Origin: Streptomyces aidingensis | Lineage (GTDB): Bacteria; Actinomycetota; Actinomycetes; Streptomycetales; Streptomycetaceae | Direction: 5' to 3' | Assembly (NCBI RefSeq): GCF_900112355.1 | Contig: NZ_FOLM01000018.1 | Span: 57,407 to 104,370, forward strand | DNA length: 46,964 bases | Part shown: positions 1-10,800 of the stretch, piece by piece | How positions within the stretch are numbered: position 1 is the stretch's first letter | Layout: every line of letters starts with the position of its first letter | The notes under the pieces: model-generated | Told to the model about the DNA's origin: nothing | The model's database searches: none | What the model saw: the letters and a program-made list of their open reading frames with translations, nothing else | Made by a program: the position numbers and the translations under genes

Positions 1-3000
1 TCCAGCTCCGCAAAACTCAGCCGCCCCGCACCCGACTCCACCGCCACCGCATCCGGCCACCGCGCCGCCGCCCGCCGGAACAGCTCATGCACCGGCATCT
101 CGCGGGCGGGCGACGAGGTGCCCTGCCACGAGTTCAGCTGCCGCCGCTCCGCGGTGCCGAGCAGGGAGACCGCCCGGTGGTGGGCGGTGCCGTCGCCGGC
201 CATGGCGTGCAGGGCGCGCAGATGCCAGTCGCGCAGGCGGGTCACCTGGTCGGCGGTGAGCCCGTCGAGGGCGTAGTCGATCTCCAGCAGCAGCCCGCCA
301 CCCGCCCGGTGGCTGATGGTCACGTCCAGCGGGAAGTTGGTGCGGGCCACACCGGGGGTCTCGGGCCCGGCCGGTGGCGGGCCGAGGGTGCCCGACTCGG
401 CGAGCCGCAGCACCCGGTGGAAGTTGTTGTAGGTGAAGTTGGTCTCGAACAGCGGTGCGCCACGGCCGTGGGCACGCTGGAGAGCGGAGAGGGGGTAGCG
501 GCGGTGCGGCAGCAGATCGAGCTCGGCGCGGTGGACGGCGCGCGCGAGGTCCTGCCAGCTTCCTTCCGGCAGCCGCAGCCGCAGCGGCACGGTGTTGAGG
601 AACAGGCCGCGGGCCTCCGCGCCGTCGGGTTCCTCCAGCCGCCCGTTGGCCGTGATGCCGATCAGCACGTCGGGCGAGCCGGTGAGCAGGCTGATGGCCT
701 TGAGGTGGGCGGTCAGCACGGCGGCCTTGAGCGGGACCGCCGCGCCGCCGGCGAACTTCTCCAGCCGGTGCCGGAGTTCCGGGGGCAGCGGGGTGGTCAG
801 TATCCCGTGGCCGGCCGCCTCATGCCGGAGATGGCGTTCGCCCGCCACGGTGTCCCCGGCGGGGGAGGCGTCCGGGGCCGGGGGCCATGGCCCGGGAAGG
901 CGGGCGTCGGGGGCCCCGGCCAGCCGGTCCCGCCAGAACTCCCGGCTCTCCGGCGACTCCAGGGCGGCGCGCTCGGCGGCGATGTAGTCCCGGTAGTGGG
1001 AGCGGAGCGGTTCCGTCGCCGGGTCCTCGCCGGCCAGCAGCCGGTGGTAGAGGCCGGTGATCTCGGAGACGGTGGAGACCATGCTCCAGCCGTCGAGGAT
1101 GGCGTGGTGCTCGGTGACGGTCCACTGGAAGGCGTCGTCGGAGAGCACATGCACGCCCATCCGGCACAGCGGCGCCACGCCCAGGTCGAAGCGGGCGGCC
1201 TGCTGGTCCGCAAGGTGGGCCCGCAGGGTGTCCTGCTGCTGCTCCGCGGAGAGCCCGCGCAGGTCGGCGACGGTGCACGGCAGCTCGGCGGTGCGGGCGA
1301 CAAGCTGCATCGGCTCGCTGTACCGGGCCAGGTCGAAGGAGGTGCGCAGCACCGGGTGCCGGGCCACCACCCGGGCGACGGCCTCCCGGAAGCAGGCTTC
1401 GTCGAAACGGCCGGACAGGCGCAGTGACTCCACATTGTGGTACGGGTTGCGCGCCCGGTCCCGTTCCATCTCGTAGACCATGCCGATCTGGAGCTCCGCC
1501 ATCGGGTAGGCGTCCTCCAGTCCGTCCGGCAGCAGCGGCCGGTCGGCCTCGGCAACCAGGGAGAACGGGCCGGTCCGGCCCTCCTCGGCGGCGGGCGCGC
1601 CGCCCGGTGTGCCCGGTGCCGCCGCCGAGGCGAGCCCGGCCAGGGTGGGCGCGCCCAGCAGGTCCTGGACGCCGAGGGACAGTCCGGCCTCCCGGGTCAG
1701 GCCGATCACCTGGATGGAGCGCATGGAGTCGCCGCCCAGGTCGAAGAAGTTGTCGTGCCGGCCCACCCGGTCCACGCCCAGTACCCGGCACCAGACGGAG
1801 GCCAGGAATTCCTCGGTCCGGCCCTGCGGCGGCACATATTCCTGCGCCAGTTCCGGGCGGATGTCGCCGGGTTCGGGCAGAGCGCGCCGGTCCACCTTGC
1901 CGTTCCTGGTCAGCGGCAGGGCGTCGTGGAAGACCCAGCGGCGCGGGACCATGTAGTCCGGGAGCCGGGTGCCGAGCCAGGTGCGCAGTTCGCCGGTGGC
2001 GGGTGCCTGGGGGCCGGGCACCAGGTGGGCGACCAGCTCGGGGCCGGAGCGCGGGTCCTGCCGGAAGACGACCACGGCCTCGCGCAGCCCGGGGTGGTCG
2101 TGCAGCACGGATTCGACCTCGCCGAGTTCCACCCGGTAGCCGCGGATCTTCACCATGTGGTCCATCCGGCCCAGGAATTCCACCCGGCCGTCCACCGACC
2201 ACCGGCCCCGGTCGCCGGTGCGGTACAGCCGCTCCCCCGGACGGTGGGGATGGGGCAGGAAGCGCTCCGCGGTCAGCGCCGGCCGGCCCAGATAGCCGCG
2301 GGCCAGACACGGCCCGGAGACGCACAGCTCGCCCGGGGAGCCGACCGGCACCGGCAGACCGGCCTCGTCCAGCACCCACACCTCGGTGTTGGCCAGCGGC
2401 AGCCCCAGCGGCAGCGGCCCCTCCGGCAGCTCACCGTTCCGGAACACCCCGCACACCGAGAAGGTGGTGGTCTCGGTCGGCCCCCAGCAGTTGACCACCT
2501 CAAGGTCCGGGCAGCGCCGCAGTATCCGCGCCGTGTGCCCGGGCGAGACGGTCTCGCTGCCGGTCAGGACGCGGCGCAGGCCGTCGAAGGTCTGCGGTTC
2601 CTGGTCGACCAGCAGGGCGAACAGCGAGGCGGTGGCGTGCAGCACGGTGGTGCCCGACCCGGCCACCCAGGCGGCGACCTCGGCGGGGCCGTAGCGCACC
2701 GCGGGGGCCAGCACCAGCCGCGCGCCGCCCGTCAGCGGCGCCCACACCTCGAAGGTGGACACGTCGAAGGAGGCGGGGGCGATCTGGAGGACCGTGTCCC
2801 CGGGCAGCACCGTCATGCTGTCCCCGCCGTGCAGCAGCTCGGTGACATTGCGGTGCCGGGTCACCACGCCCTTGGGGCGGCCGGTGGAGCCCGAGGTGAA
2901 GATCACATAGCAGCCGTTGTCCGGGCCCGCGCCGCCCGGCAGATTCTCCGCGCCCGCGGGATCCCCGGCGTCCCCGGCGTCCCCGGCCCACAGGTTCTCC

Positions 3001-4877
3001 TCCAGGGCCAGCACCTGCCAGGGGCCGGCGGGGACGCCGCCGGCGGCGTCCGGGCCGGCGAGGACCAGGGCGGCCCCGGTCTGCCGGAGCATGTACTCCA
3101 GCCGGGAGGACGGAAAGCCCGGGTCGAGGGGGACATACATGCCGCCGGCCTTGAGCACCGCCAGCCAGGCCAGCACCATCTCCACCGAGCGCCCGGCGCA
3201 GACGCCGACGGGGGTGTCGGGGCCGACGCCGAGGCCGCGCAGCCGCCGGGCCAGCCGGTTGGCCCGGGCGTTCAGCTCCCCGTAGCTGAGCCGGACGCCC
3301 TCGGAGACCACCGCCTCCGCGTCCGGCGCGGCGGCCGCCCGCCGCTCCACCATCCGGTGCACCGGCAGCGACGGCACCTCGGCCGCGGTGTCGTTCCACT
3401 CCTCCAGCAGCCCCCGCTGCTGCGCGCCCAGCAGCTCCGCCCACCGGTGGCCCGCGTCCGGATCGGCGGTCATCGCCTCCAGCACCCGCAGGTAGTGGTC
3501 GCGGAGAACGGCGAGCTGGACGGCGGGGAAGGCCCGGGCGTCGTACTCCATCTCCAGGCACACGGCCCCGGTGCCGGGCTCCCGGCCGAAGGCCACGACC
3601 AGCGGGAAGTGGGTGCGGGAGACCTCCCCGGCGTCGTCGGCGGCGTCTTCGGCGGAGTCGCCGCCGGTGCCGCCGGCCTCGGCGAGCTGCCGGAAGTCGG
3701 TGTAGACGAAGTTGGTCTCGAACAGGGGGGAGCCACCGAGTTCCCGCTGGAGGGCGGCCATGGGGTAGCGGCGGTGCGGCAGCAGCGCGTTCTCGGCTCC
3801 GACGACCGCGTGGATCAGGTCCCGCCAGGTCCCGTCCGGCAGTTTCATGCGGAACGGCACGGTGTTGACGAACAGTCCGCAGACCTCGGCGCCGTCGGCC
3901 TCCTCCAGCCGGCCGTTGACGGTGAGTCCGGCCACCACGTCGCGCTCGCCGGTGACCAGGCTCATCACCTTCATGTGCGCGGCCAGCAGCACCGCCTTCA
4001 CCGGCACCCGGCACTGCCGGGCCAGCTCCCGGATCCGGGACAGCAGCGGCCCCGGCAGGGGCGAGACCAGGGAGCCGTGGCCCTCGCTCCCGTCATGGCG
4101 GTGCCGCTCTCCCGGGGCCGGCGCCGCGGCGGCGGGCAGCACCGGCCGGTCGCCGGGCCAGCGGGGCAGCCGGCTGTCGGGGAGTTCGGCCAGCGTGCGG
4201 TGCCAGTACTCCCGGCTCTCGGGCGACTCCAGTGCCTCCCGCTCGGCGGCGATGAAGTCCCGGTAGGCGGAGACGGGCGGGGCGGGCACCGGGTCCTCGC
4301 CCGCCAGCAGCCGCCGGTACAGGCCGGTGATCTCGGAGACCAGTGAGGCCAGGCTCCAGCCGTCGAGGATGGCGTGGTGCTCGGTGACGGTCCACTGGAA
4401 GGCGTCGTCGGAGAGCACATGCACGCCCATCCGGCACAGCGGCGGCACGCTCAGGTCGAAGGCGGTCCGGCGTTCGGCGCGGAGATATCCGGCCAGCGTC
4501 TCCCGGGCCGCGCTCTCCGGCACGGCCCGCAGATCGGTGACGGCCACCGGGATCTCGGCGGTCTCGTACACCAGTTGCATCGGCTCGCTGAAGCCGGCCA
4601 GGGCGAAGGAGGTGCGCAGCACATCGTGCCGGGCCGCCGTACGGGCCACCGCCGTGCGGAAGCACCTCTCGTCGAAGGAGCCGGGGATCCGCAGGCTGTG
4701 CACATTGTGGTAGGGCAGCCGGCCGGGGTCCCGTTCCATCTCGTAGACCATGCCGACCTGGAGCTCCGACATCGGGTAGGCGTCCACCAGCCCGTCCGGC
4801 AGGAGGGGTCCGGGGCCGCTCTGCCCGCCGTCGCGGGGCACGGCGGTCTCTTCCGTTCGGCTCTGCACGTCCGTCAC
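1..4877 (-). CDS. Non-ribosomal peptide synthetase, C-A-T-C-A(partial)
   Basis: Modular NRPS extending the chain made by the upstream synthetase; the 3' end lies beyond the left edge, leaving 1625 codons. The GTG start at 4877 overlaps the upstream TGA (GTGA), so the two genes are translationally coupled. Order: C domain (EHHAILDGWS near residue 166), A domain (A3 core SGSTGRPKG near 664), carrier with DNFFDLGGDSMRSIQ (Ser near 1048), second C domain (EHHAILDGWS near 1255), then the first few dozen residues of another A domain. No epimerase or thioesterase is seen. By my alignment to the GrsA pocket the complete A domain reads D-V-F-H-V-T-C-T-F-K, which I cannot assign to a substrate. The A domain is nearly a copy of the second A domain of the upstream protein. 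Family and domain order are certain; product unknown. Confidence 0.95.
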   Translation of the reverse strand, partial: MTDVQSRTEETAVPRDGGQSGPGPLLPDGLVDAYPMSELQVGMVYEMERDPGRLPYHNVHSLRIPGSFDERCFRTAVARTAARHDVLRTSFALAGFSEPMQLVYETAEIPVAVTDLRAVPESAARETLAGYLRAERRTAFDLSVPPLCRMGVHVLSDDAFQWTVTEHHAILDGWSLASLVSEITGLYRRLLAGEDPVPAPPVSAYRDFIAAEREALESPESREYWHRTLAELPDSRLPRWPGDRPVLPAAAAPAPGERHRHDGSEGHGSLVSPLPGPLLSRIRELARQCRVPVKAVLLAAHMKVMSLVTGERDVVAGLTVNGRLEEADGAEVCGLFVNTVPFRMKLPDGTWRDLIHAVVGAENALLPHRRYPMAALQRELGGSPLFETNFVYTDFRQLAEAGGTGGDSAEDAADDAGEVSRTHFPLVVAFGREPGTGAVCLEMEYDARAFPAVQLAVLRDHYLRVLEAMTADPDAGHRWAELLGAQQRGLLEEWNDTAAEVPSLPVHRMVERRAAAAPDAEAVVSEGVRLSYGELNARANRLARRLRGLGVGPDTPVGVCAGRSVEMVLAWLAVLKAGGMYVPLDPGFPSSRLEYMLRQTGAALVLAGPDAAGGVPAGPWQVLALEENLWAGDAGDAGDPAGAENLPGGAGPDNGCYVIFTSGSTGRPKGVVTRHRNVTELLHGGDSMTVLPGDTVLQIAPASFDVSTFEVWAPLTGGARLVLAPAVRYGPAEVAAWVAGSGTTVLHATASLFALLVDQEPQTFDGLRRVLTGSETVSPGHTARILRRCPDLEVVNCWGPTETTTFSVCGVFRNGELPEGPLPLGLPLANTEVWVLDEAGLPVPVGSPGELCVSGPCLARGYLGRPALTAERFLPHPHRPGERLYRTGDRGRWSVDGRVEFLGRMDHMVKIRGYRVELGEVESVLHDHPGLREAVVVFRQDPRSGPELVAHLVPGPQAPATGELRTWLGTRLPDYMVPRRWVFHDALPLTRNGKVDRRALPEPGDIRPELAQEYVPPQGRTEEFLASVWCRVLGVDRVGRHDNFFDLGGDSMRSIQVIGLTREAGLSLGVQDLLGAPTLAGLASAAAPGTPGGAPAAEEGRTGPFSLVAEADRPLLPDGLEDAYPMAELQIGMVYEMERDRARNPYHNVESLRLSGRFDEACFREAVARVVARHPVLRTSFDLARYSEPMQLVARTAELPCTVADLRGLSAEQQQDTLRAHLADQQAARFDLGVAPLCRMGVHVLSDDAFQWTVTEHHAILDGWSMVSTVSEITGLYHRLLAGEDPATEPLRSHYRDYIAAERAALESPESREFWRDRLAGAPDARLPGPWPPAPDASPAGDTVAGERHLRHEAAGHGILTTPLPPELRHRLEKFAGGAAVPLKAAVLTAHLKAISLLTGSPDVLIGITANGRLEEPDGAEARGLFLNTVPLRLRLPEGSWQDLARAVHRAELDLLPHRRYPLSALQRAHGRGAPLFETNFTYNNFHRVLRLAESGTLGPPPAGPETPGVARTNFPLDVTISHRAGGGLLLEIDYALDGLTADQVTRLRDWHLRALHAMAGDGTAHHRAVSLLGTAERRQLNSWQGTSSPAREMPVHELFRRAAARWPDAVAVESGAGRLSFAEL
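2105..3481. repeat. A-domain duplication, copy 1
   Basis: Long near-identical DNA block covering most of the A domain of the downstream NRPS. It aligns to 5500-6876 with a constant offset of 3395 and no net indel. Conserved stretches (for example 2841-2990 and 3240-3475) alternate with a diverged stretch (about 3000-3230), a mosaic typical of gene conversion. Confidence 0.85.
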
Positions 4878-7800
4878 CGCCCGTCCGGGGTGGAGGTGCC
4901 GGTGTCGCCGCGGCCGGGGGCCGTACGGGCCGCGAGGAGTTCCCGGTCCCGTGCGGAGAGCAGCGAGAACGGCCGCTGCCCGGTGCGGGGCGGCGCCGGT
5001 GCCTCGCGGCCGGCGGCGGCCTCGGCCAGGGCCCGCAGTGTCGGGTGCTGGTGGAGGTCCTGGAGGGCCAGCCCGAGTCCGGCGGAACGCGCCTGGCCGA
5101 CCACCTGGATGGAGCGGATGGAGTCGCCGCCCAGATCGAAGAAGTTGTCGTCCCGGCCGGCCCGGTCCACGCCCAGCACCCGGCACCAGATCCCGGACAG
5201 CAGTTCCTCGGTCCCGCCCTGCGGCGGCACATACTCCCGGCCGGCGTCCGGCCGGGCCTCCTCGGGTGCCGGCAGGGCGCGCCGGTCCACCTTGGCGCGG
5301 GGGGTCAGCGGCAGCGCGTCGAGGAACACGAACAGCCGGGGCACCATATAGGCGGGCAGCCGTTCCAGCAGCCAGGCGCGCAGCTCACCGACGGCGGGCG
5401 GGTCGCCCTCCGGCACCGCGTACGCCACCAGATCGACGCCGGCCGCGTTGTTCTCCCTGGTCACCACGGTGACTTCGCGCAGCCCCGGGTGCTCGCGCAG
5501 CACGGATTCGACCTCGCCGAGTTCCACCCGGTAGCCGCGGACCTTGACCATGTGGTCCATCCGGCCCAGGAATTCCACCCGGCCGTCCACCGACCACCGG
5601 CCCCGGTCGCCGGTGCGGTACAGCCGCTCCCCCGGCCGGTAGGGGTGGGGGACGAAGCGCTCCGCGGTCTGGCCCGGCCGGCCCAGATAGCCGCGGGCCA
5701 GACACGGCCCGGAGACGCACAGCTCGCCCGGCGTGCCGACCGGCACCGGCAGGCCCGCCCGGTCCAGCACCCACACCTCGGTGTTGGCCAGCGGCACCCC
5801 CAGCGGCAGCGGCCCCTCCGGCAGGGAGTCGCGGCGGTACACCCCGCACACCGAGAAGGTGGTGGTCTCGGTCGGTCCCCAGCAGTTGACCAGCTCAAGA
5901 TCGGGACAGCGCCGCAGTATCCGCGCCGCGTGCCCCGGCGAGACGGTCTCGCTGCCGGTCAGGAACCGGCGCAGGCCGTCGAAGGTCTGCGGCTCGTGGT
6001 CGACCAGCAGGGCGAACAGCGAGGCGGTGGCGTGCAGCACGGTCGTGCCCGACTCGGCCACCCAGCCCGCGATCTCGCCGGGGCCGTAGCGCACCGCGGG
6101 AGCCAGCACCAGCCGCGCCCCGCCCACCAGCGGCGCCCACACCTCGAAGGTGGAGTTGTCGAAGGACAGCGGCGCCAGCTGGAGCAGGGTGTCCTCGGGG
6201 GTGAGGGTGAGGAACTCGCCGCCGTGCAGCAGCTCGGTGACATTGCGGTGCCGGGTCACCACGCCCTTGGGGCGGCCGGTGGAGCCCGAGGTGAAGATCA
6301 CATAGCAGCCGTTGTCCGGGCCCGCGCCGCCCGGCAGATTCTCCGCGCCCGCGGGATCCCCGGCGTCCCCGGCGTCCCCGGCCCACAGGTTCCGGTCCAC
6401 GGTCAGCACCCGCCAGGAGCCCGTGGGCAGCCGGCCGGCCGACCGCTCGTCGGTCAGCACCAGGCCGGCGCCGGCCTCCCGCAGCATGTACGCCATGCGC
6501 TCGGCGGGGAAGTCCGGCTCCAGCGGCACATAGACGCCCCCGGCCTTCAGGATGGCGAGCAGGGAGATCATCATGCCGGGCGAGCGCCCCATGCACAGCG
6601 CCACCGGCACATCGGGGCCGACGCCGAGACCGCGCAGCCGCCGGGCCAGCCGGTTGGCCCGGGCGTTCAGCTCCCCGTAGCTGAGCCGGACGCCCTCGGA
6701 GACCACCGCCTCCGCGTCCGGCGCGGCGGCGGCCCGCCGCTCCACCATCCGGTGCACCGGCAGCGACGGCACCTCGGCCGCGGTGTCGTTCCACTCCTCC
6801 AGCAGCCCGCGCTCCTCCGCGCCCAGCAGCTCCGCCCACCGGTGGCCCGCGTCCGGATCGGCGGTCATCGCCTCCATCACGCGCACGTAGTAGTCGCGGA
6901 ACAGCAGCACCTGGTCGGGGTGGAGGACATCGGTGTGATAGTCCAGCCCGAACAGCAGCTGGTTGGAGTACGGGTTGCGGATCACGCCCACATTGAGCGG
7001 GAAGTTGGTGGGCTCGGCCCGGTCCGTGGTGAAGCTGTCGATCTTGTTGTCCGCGATGCGCATCAGGCCGGGCCCGAACGCCCGGTCCAGCACATGGAAG
7101 TGATTGTGGACGAAGTTCACCTCGAACAGCGGTTCGCCGCCGGTCTCCCGCTGCAGGGCGCCCAGCGGGTAGCGCCGGTGCGGCAGCAGTTCGCGTTCGG
7201 TGTCGAAGACCGCCCGGACCAGATCCCGCCAGGTGCCGTCCGGCAGTTCCATGCGGAACGGCACGGTGTTGAGGAACATGCCGCGCACGTCCGCGCCCGC
7301 CGCCTCCTCCAGCCGGCCGTTGGCGGTGAGCCCGACCAGCAGATCCGGCGACCCGGTGACCAGGCTCATCACCTTCATGTGCGCCGCCAGCAGCACCGCC
7401 TTCAGGGGCACGCCGCACTGCCGGGCCAGGTCGCGCAGCCCGTCGCACAGCTCCTCGGGCAGCAGGGTCTCCACCGATCCGTAGCCCTGGTCGGGGTGGT
7501 GCTCGCGCCACTCGTGCGGCCGGGTGCGCCCGGACAGCCGGGCGGGACGGCCGGCGGGACGGCGGGGCAGCCGGCAGTCCGGGCGGTCGGCGACCCGCTC
7601 CAGCCAGAACTTCCTGCTCTCCTCGGACCGCAGGTTCTCCCGCTCGGCGGCGATGAAGTCGCGGTAGGCGGAGACCGGCGGGGTGAGCACCGGGTCCTCG
7701 CCGGCCAGCAGCCGCTGGTAGACCTCGGCGATCTCGGAGATGGTGGAGTGCAGACTCCACCCGTCGAAGATGGCGTGATGTTCGGTGATGGTCCACTGGA

Positions 7801-10800
7801 AGGACTCGTCGGTCAGCCGGTGCAGGGCGAACCGCAGCAGCAGCGGCCGGGAGTGGTCGAACGGCCGCCGGCGCTCGGCGAGGACGTACTCGTCCAGGAC
7901 CCGGTCCTGTTCCGCCTCGTCCAGATGGCGCAGATCGGCCACGGTGAAGGGCATCTCCGCGGTCTCGTACACCAGTTGCATCGGCTCGCTGAAACCGCTG
8001 AGGTCGAAGGCGGTCCGCAGGATGGGGTGCCGGGCCACCACCCGAGCGGTCGCCTCCCGGAACCGCGCCTCGTCGAAGGGGCCGACGATCCGCAGCCCGT
8101 CCAGATTGTGATAGGCCCGGCGTTCGGGATTGAGCTCCATCTCGTAGACCATGCCGACCTGGAGCTCCGCCATCGGATAGGCGTCCACCAGCCCTTCGGG
8201 CAGCAGCTCCCGGTCCTGCGGTGAGACCAGGGCGAACGGCTCGGGGCCGGCCGCCGCGGCCGGGGAGTCCGCCCGGTCACCGGGGGTCTGCGTCCGCACC
8301 AGGGCGGCCAGCCCGGCGACGGTCGGGCTGCGGAACAGGTCCTGGAGTTCGAAGGCGAGTCCGGCCTCCCGGGCCTGGCCGAGGACCTGGATGGAGCGGA
8401 TGGAGTCGCCGCCCAGATCGAAGAAGTTGTCGTGCCGGCCCACCCGGTCCACGCCCAGCACCCGGCACCAGACGGCGGCCAGCGTCTCCTCCGCCGGGCC
8501 GGCCGGTGCCACATACTCCTGCGCCAGCTCCGGGCGGACGGCCTCCGGTTCCGGCAGCGCGCGGCGGTCCACCTTGCCCTGCGGGGTCAGCGGCAGCGAG
8601 CCGAGCACCACGAACTGGCGGGGCACCATGTAGTCCGGCAGCCGCCGGCGCAGCCAGGTGCGCAGCTCCTCGGGGGCGGGCGCCTCGCCGTCGGGGACCA
8701 GATAGCCGACCAGGCCGGCCTGGCCGTCGGCGCCGCCGCGGGCGGCCACGGCCGCCTCCAGCAGATCCGGGTGGCCGCCCAGCACGGTCTCGATCTCCCC
8801 GGTCTCGATGCGGTAGCCGCGGATCTTGACCTGGGAGTCGGCGCGGCCGGCGTACTCCAGCCCGCCGTCGGCGGTCCAGCGGCCGAGGTCGCCGCTGCGG
8901 TAGAGCCGCCCGCCGGGCCGTCCGGTGAGATGGTCGGGGACGAAGCGCTCGGCGGTCAGTGCGGGACGGCCGGTGTAGCCGCGGGTGAGTCCGGCGCCGC
9001 CGACATGGATCTCGCCGGTCACCCCGACCGGGCAGGGATCGCCGTGCTCGTCCAGCACATGCACGCTCAGATCGGGCAGCGGGCGGCCGATCCGGGTGAG
9101 TTCGCTGTCCAGGTCCTCCTCGGTCACCTCCCGGGAGGTGACATGCACGGTGGTCTCGGTGATCCCGTACATGTTGACCAGCAGCGGGGCGGCGCAGCCG
9201 TGCCGGGCCGTCCAGCGGCGCACCGAGGGCCGGTGCAGCGCCTCGCCGCCGAACACCACGGCCCGCAGGGACAGTTCGCCGCCCAGGCGCTCGTCGGCGG
9301 TCTCGAACTGGCGGAACGCGGACGGGGTCTGGCTGAGCATCGTGACCCGCTCCGCGCGCACCAGCCGGTGGAAGGCCTCCACGTCCCGGCTGACCGCGTA
9401 GTCCACCACGACCAGGCGTCCGCCGGTGGTCAGCGCGCCCCACATCTCCCAGACGGAGAAGTCGAAGGCGAAGCTGTGGAAGAGGGTCCACACATCGTCC
9501 GGGCCGAAGGACAGCCGCCGGCGGACGCCGTGGATGAGCCGGACCACATTGCGATGGGTGACCGTGGAGCCCTTCGGGCGGCCGGTGGAGCCGGAGGTGA
9601 AGATGACATAGCAGCCGTTGTCCGGCTGCACCCGGGGCAGCGGGCCGCTCTCCGCGGCGCTTCCTTCGGCGCGGTCCGGCTCCTCGGCCGCCAGTTCCTC
9701 GATGCCGGCCACCCGCCACGGGCCGCCGGGGACCGCCTCCGCGGTCGGCCGGTGGACCAGGACCAGCCGCGCGTCCACCTCCCGGAGCATGAACGCCATG
9801 CGCTCCGCGGGGAACGCCGTGTCCAGCGGCACATACACCCCGCCCGCCTTGAGGACGGCCAGGCAGGCCACGACGGTGTCCGCCGAACGTTCCATGCAGA
9901 CCCCGACACAGCTCTCCGGGCCCACCCCGGCGGCGCGCAGCCGGCGGGCCAGGGCCGTGGCCCGCTCCTGGAGTGCGGCGTAGGTCAGCGTGGTGCCGGC
10001 GCAGGACACCGCCACCGCGTCCGGCCGCTCGGCGGCGGCCCGGGCCACGAGGTCGTGCACCGTCCCGGCGGGCAGCTCCGTCTCCTGGCCCGACCACTGC
10101 CGCAGTTGCTCCCGCTCGGCGGCGGAGGCCAGTCCGGTCCGGCTCAGCGGCAGGCCGGGGTCGGCGGCGACCTGGTGCAGCAGCGTCTCCCAGTGGCCGG
10201 CGAAGGCCCGGATCGTGGCGGCGTCGAACAGGTCGGTGGCGTACTCCACCTCCAGCCGCAGCCCGTCCCGTCCGCGGAAGACCGACCAGGTGAGGTCGAA
10301 CTTGGCGGTGCCGGTGGGCACACTGGTCCGCTCCACCCGCAGGCCGCCGGGCAGGACCTGGGCGCTGTCGTCCTCGTGCAGGGCGAAGACCACCTGGACC
10401 ACGGGGCTGTGGCTGAGGCTGCGCTCCGGATGCAGATGGTTCACGGCCATGTCGAACGGCACCCTGCTGCGGGAGAGCGCGTCCAGGACGGACGCCCGGG
10501 TGCGGGCGACCAGCGTCCGGAAGCTCGGGTCGCCCCCCAGAGCAGTGCGGATGACCAGCGTGTCGGAGAAGAAGCCGATCATGTCCTGGACGGCCGCGGC
10601 GGTCCGGCCGGCCGTCGGCGAGCCGATCACGATGTCGTCGCGGCCGGCGTGCCGGGCGGCCAGCGCCTGGAAGGCGGCGGCCAGGACGACATACAGGGTG
10701 ACGCCTTCCTCGGCGGCGAACTTCTCCAGCTGCCGCAGCGGTATGCCGGTCAGGTCCAGGTGCAGGGTGCTGCCGCGGTGGCTGAGCTCGGCCGGGCGGG

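Noticed and set aside
1437..4346. Long plus-strand open frame opposite the NRPS, with a similar one at 5045-8224 and at 8432-11557
   Set aside because: They are antisense shadows of high-GC NRPS genes. The encoded proteins are Gln/His/Arg/Gly rich with no family motifs.
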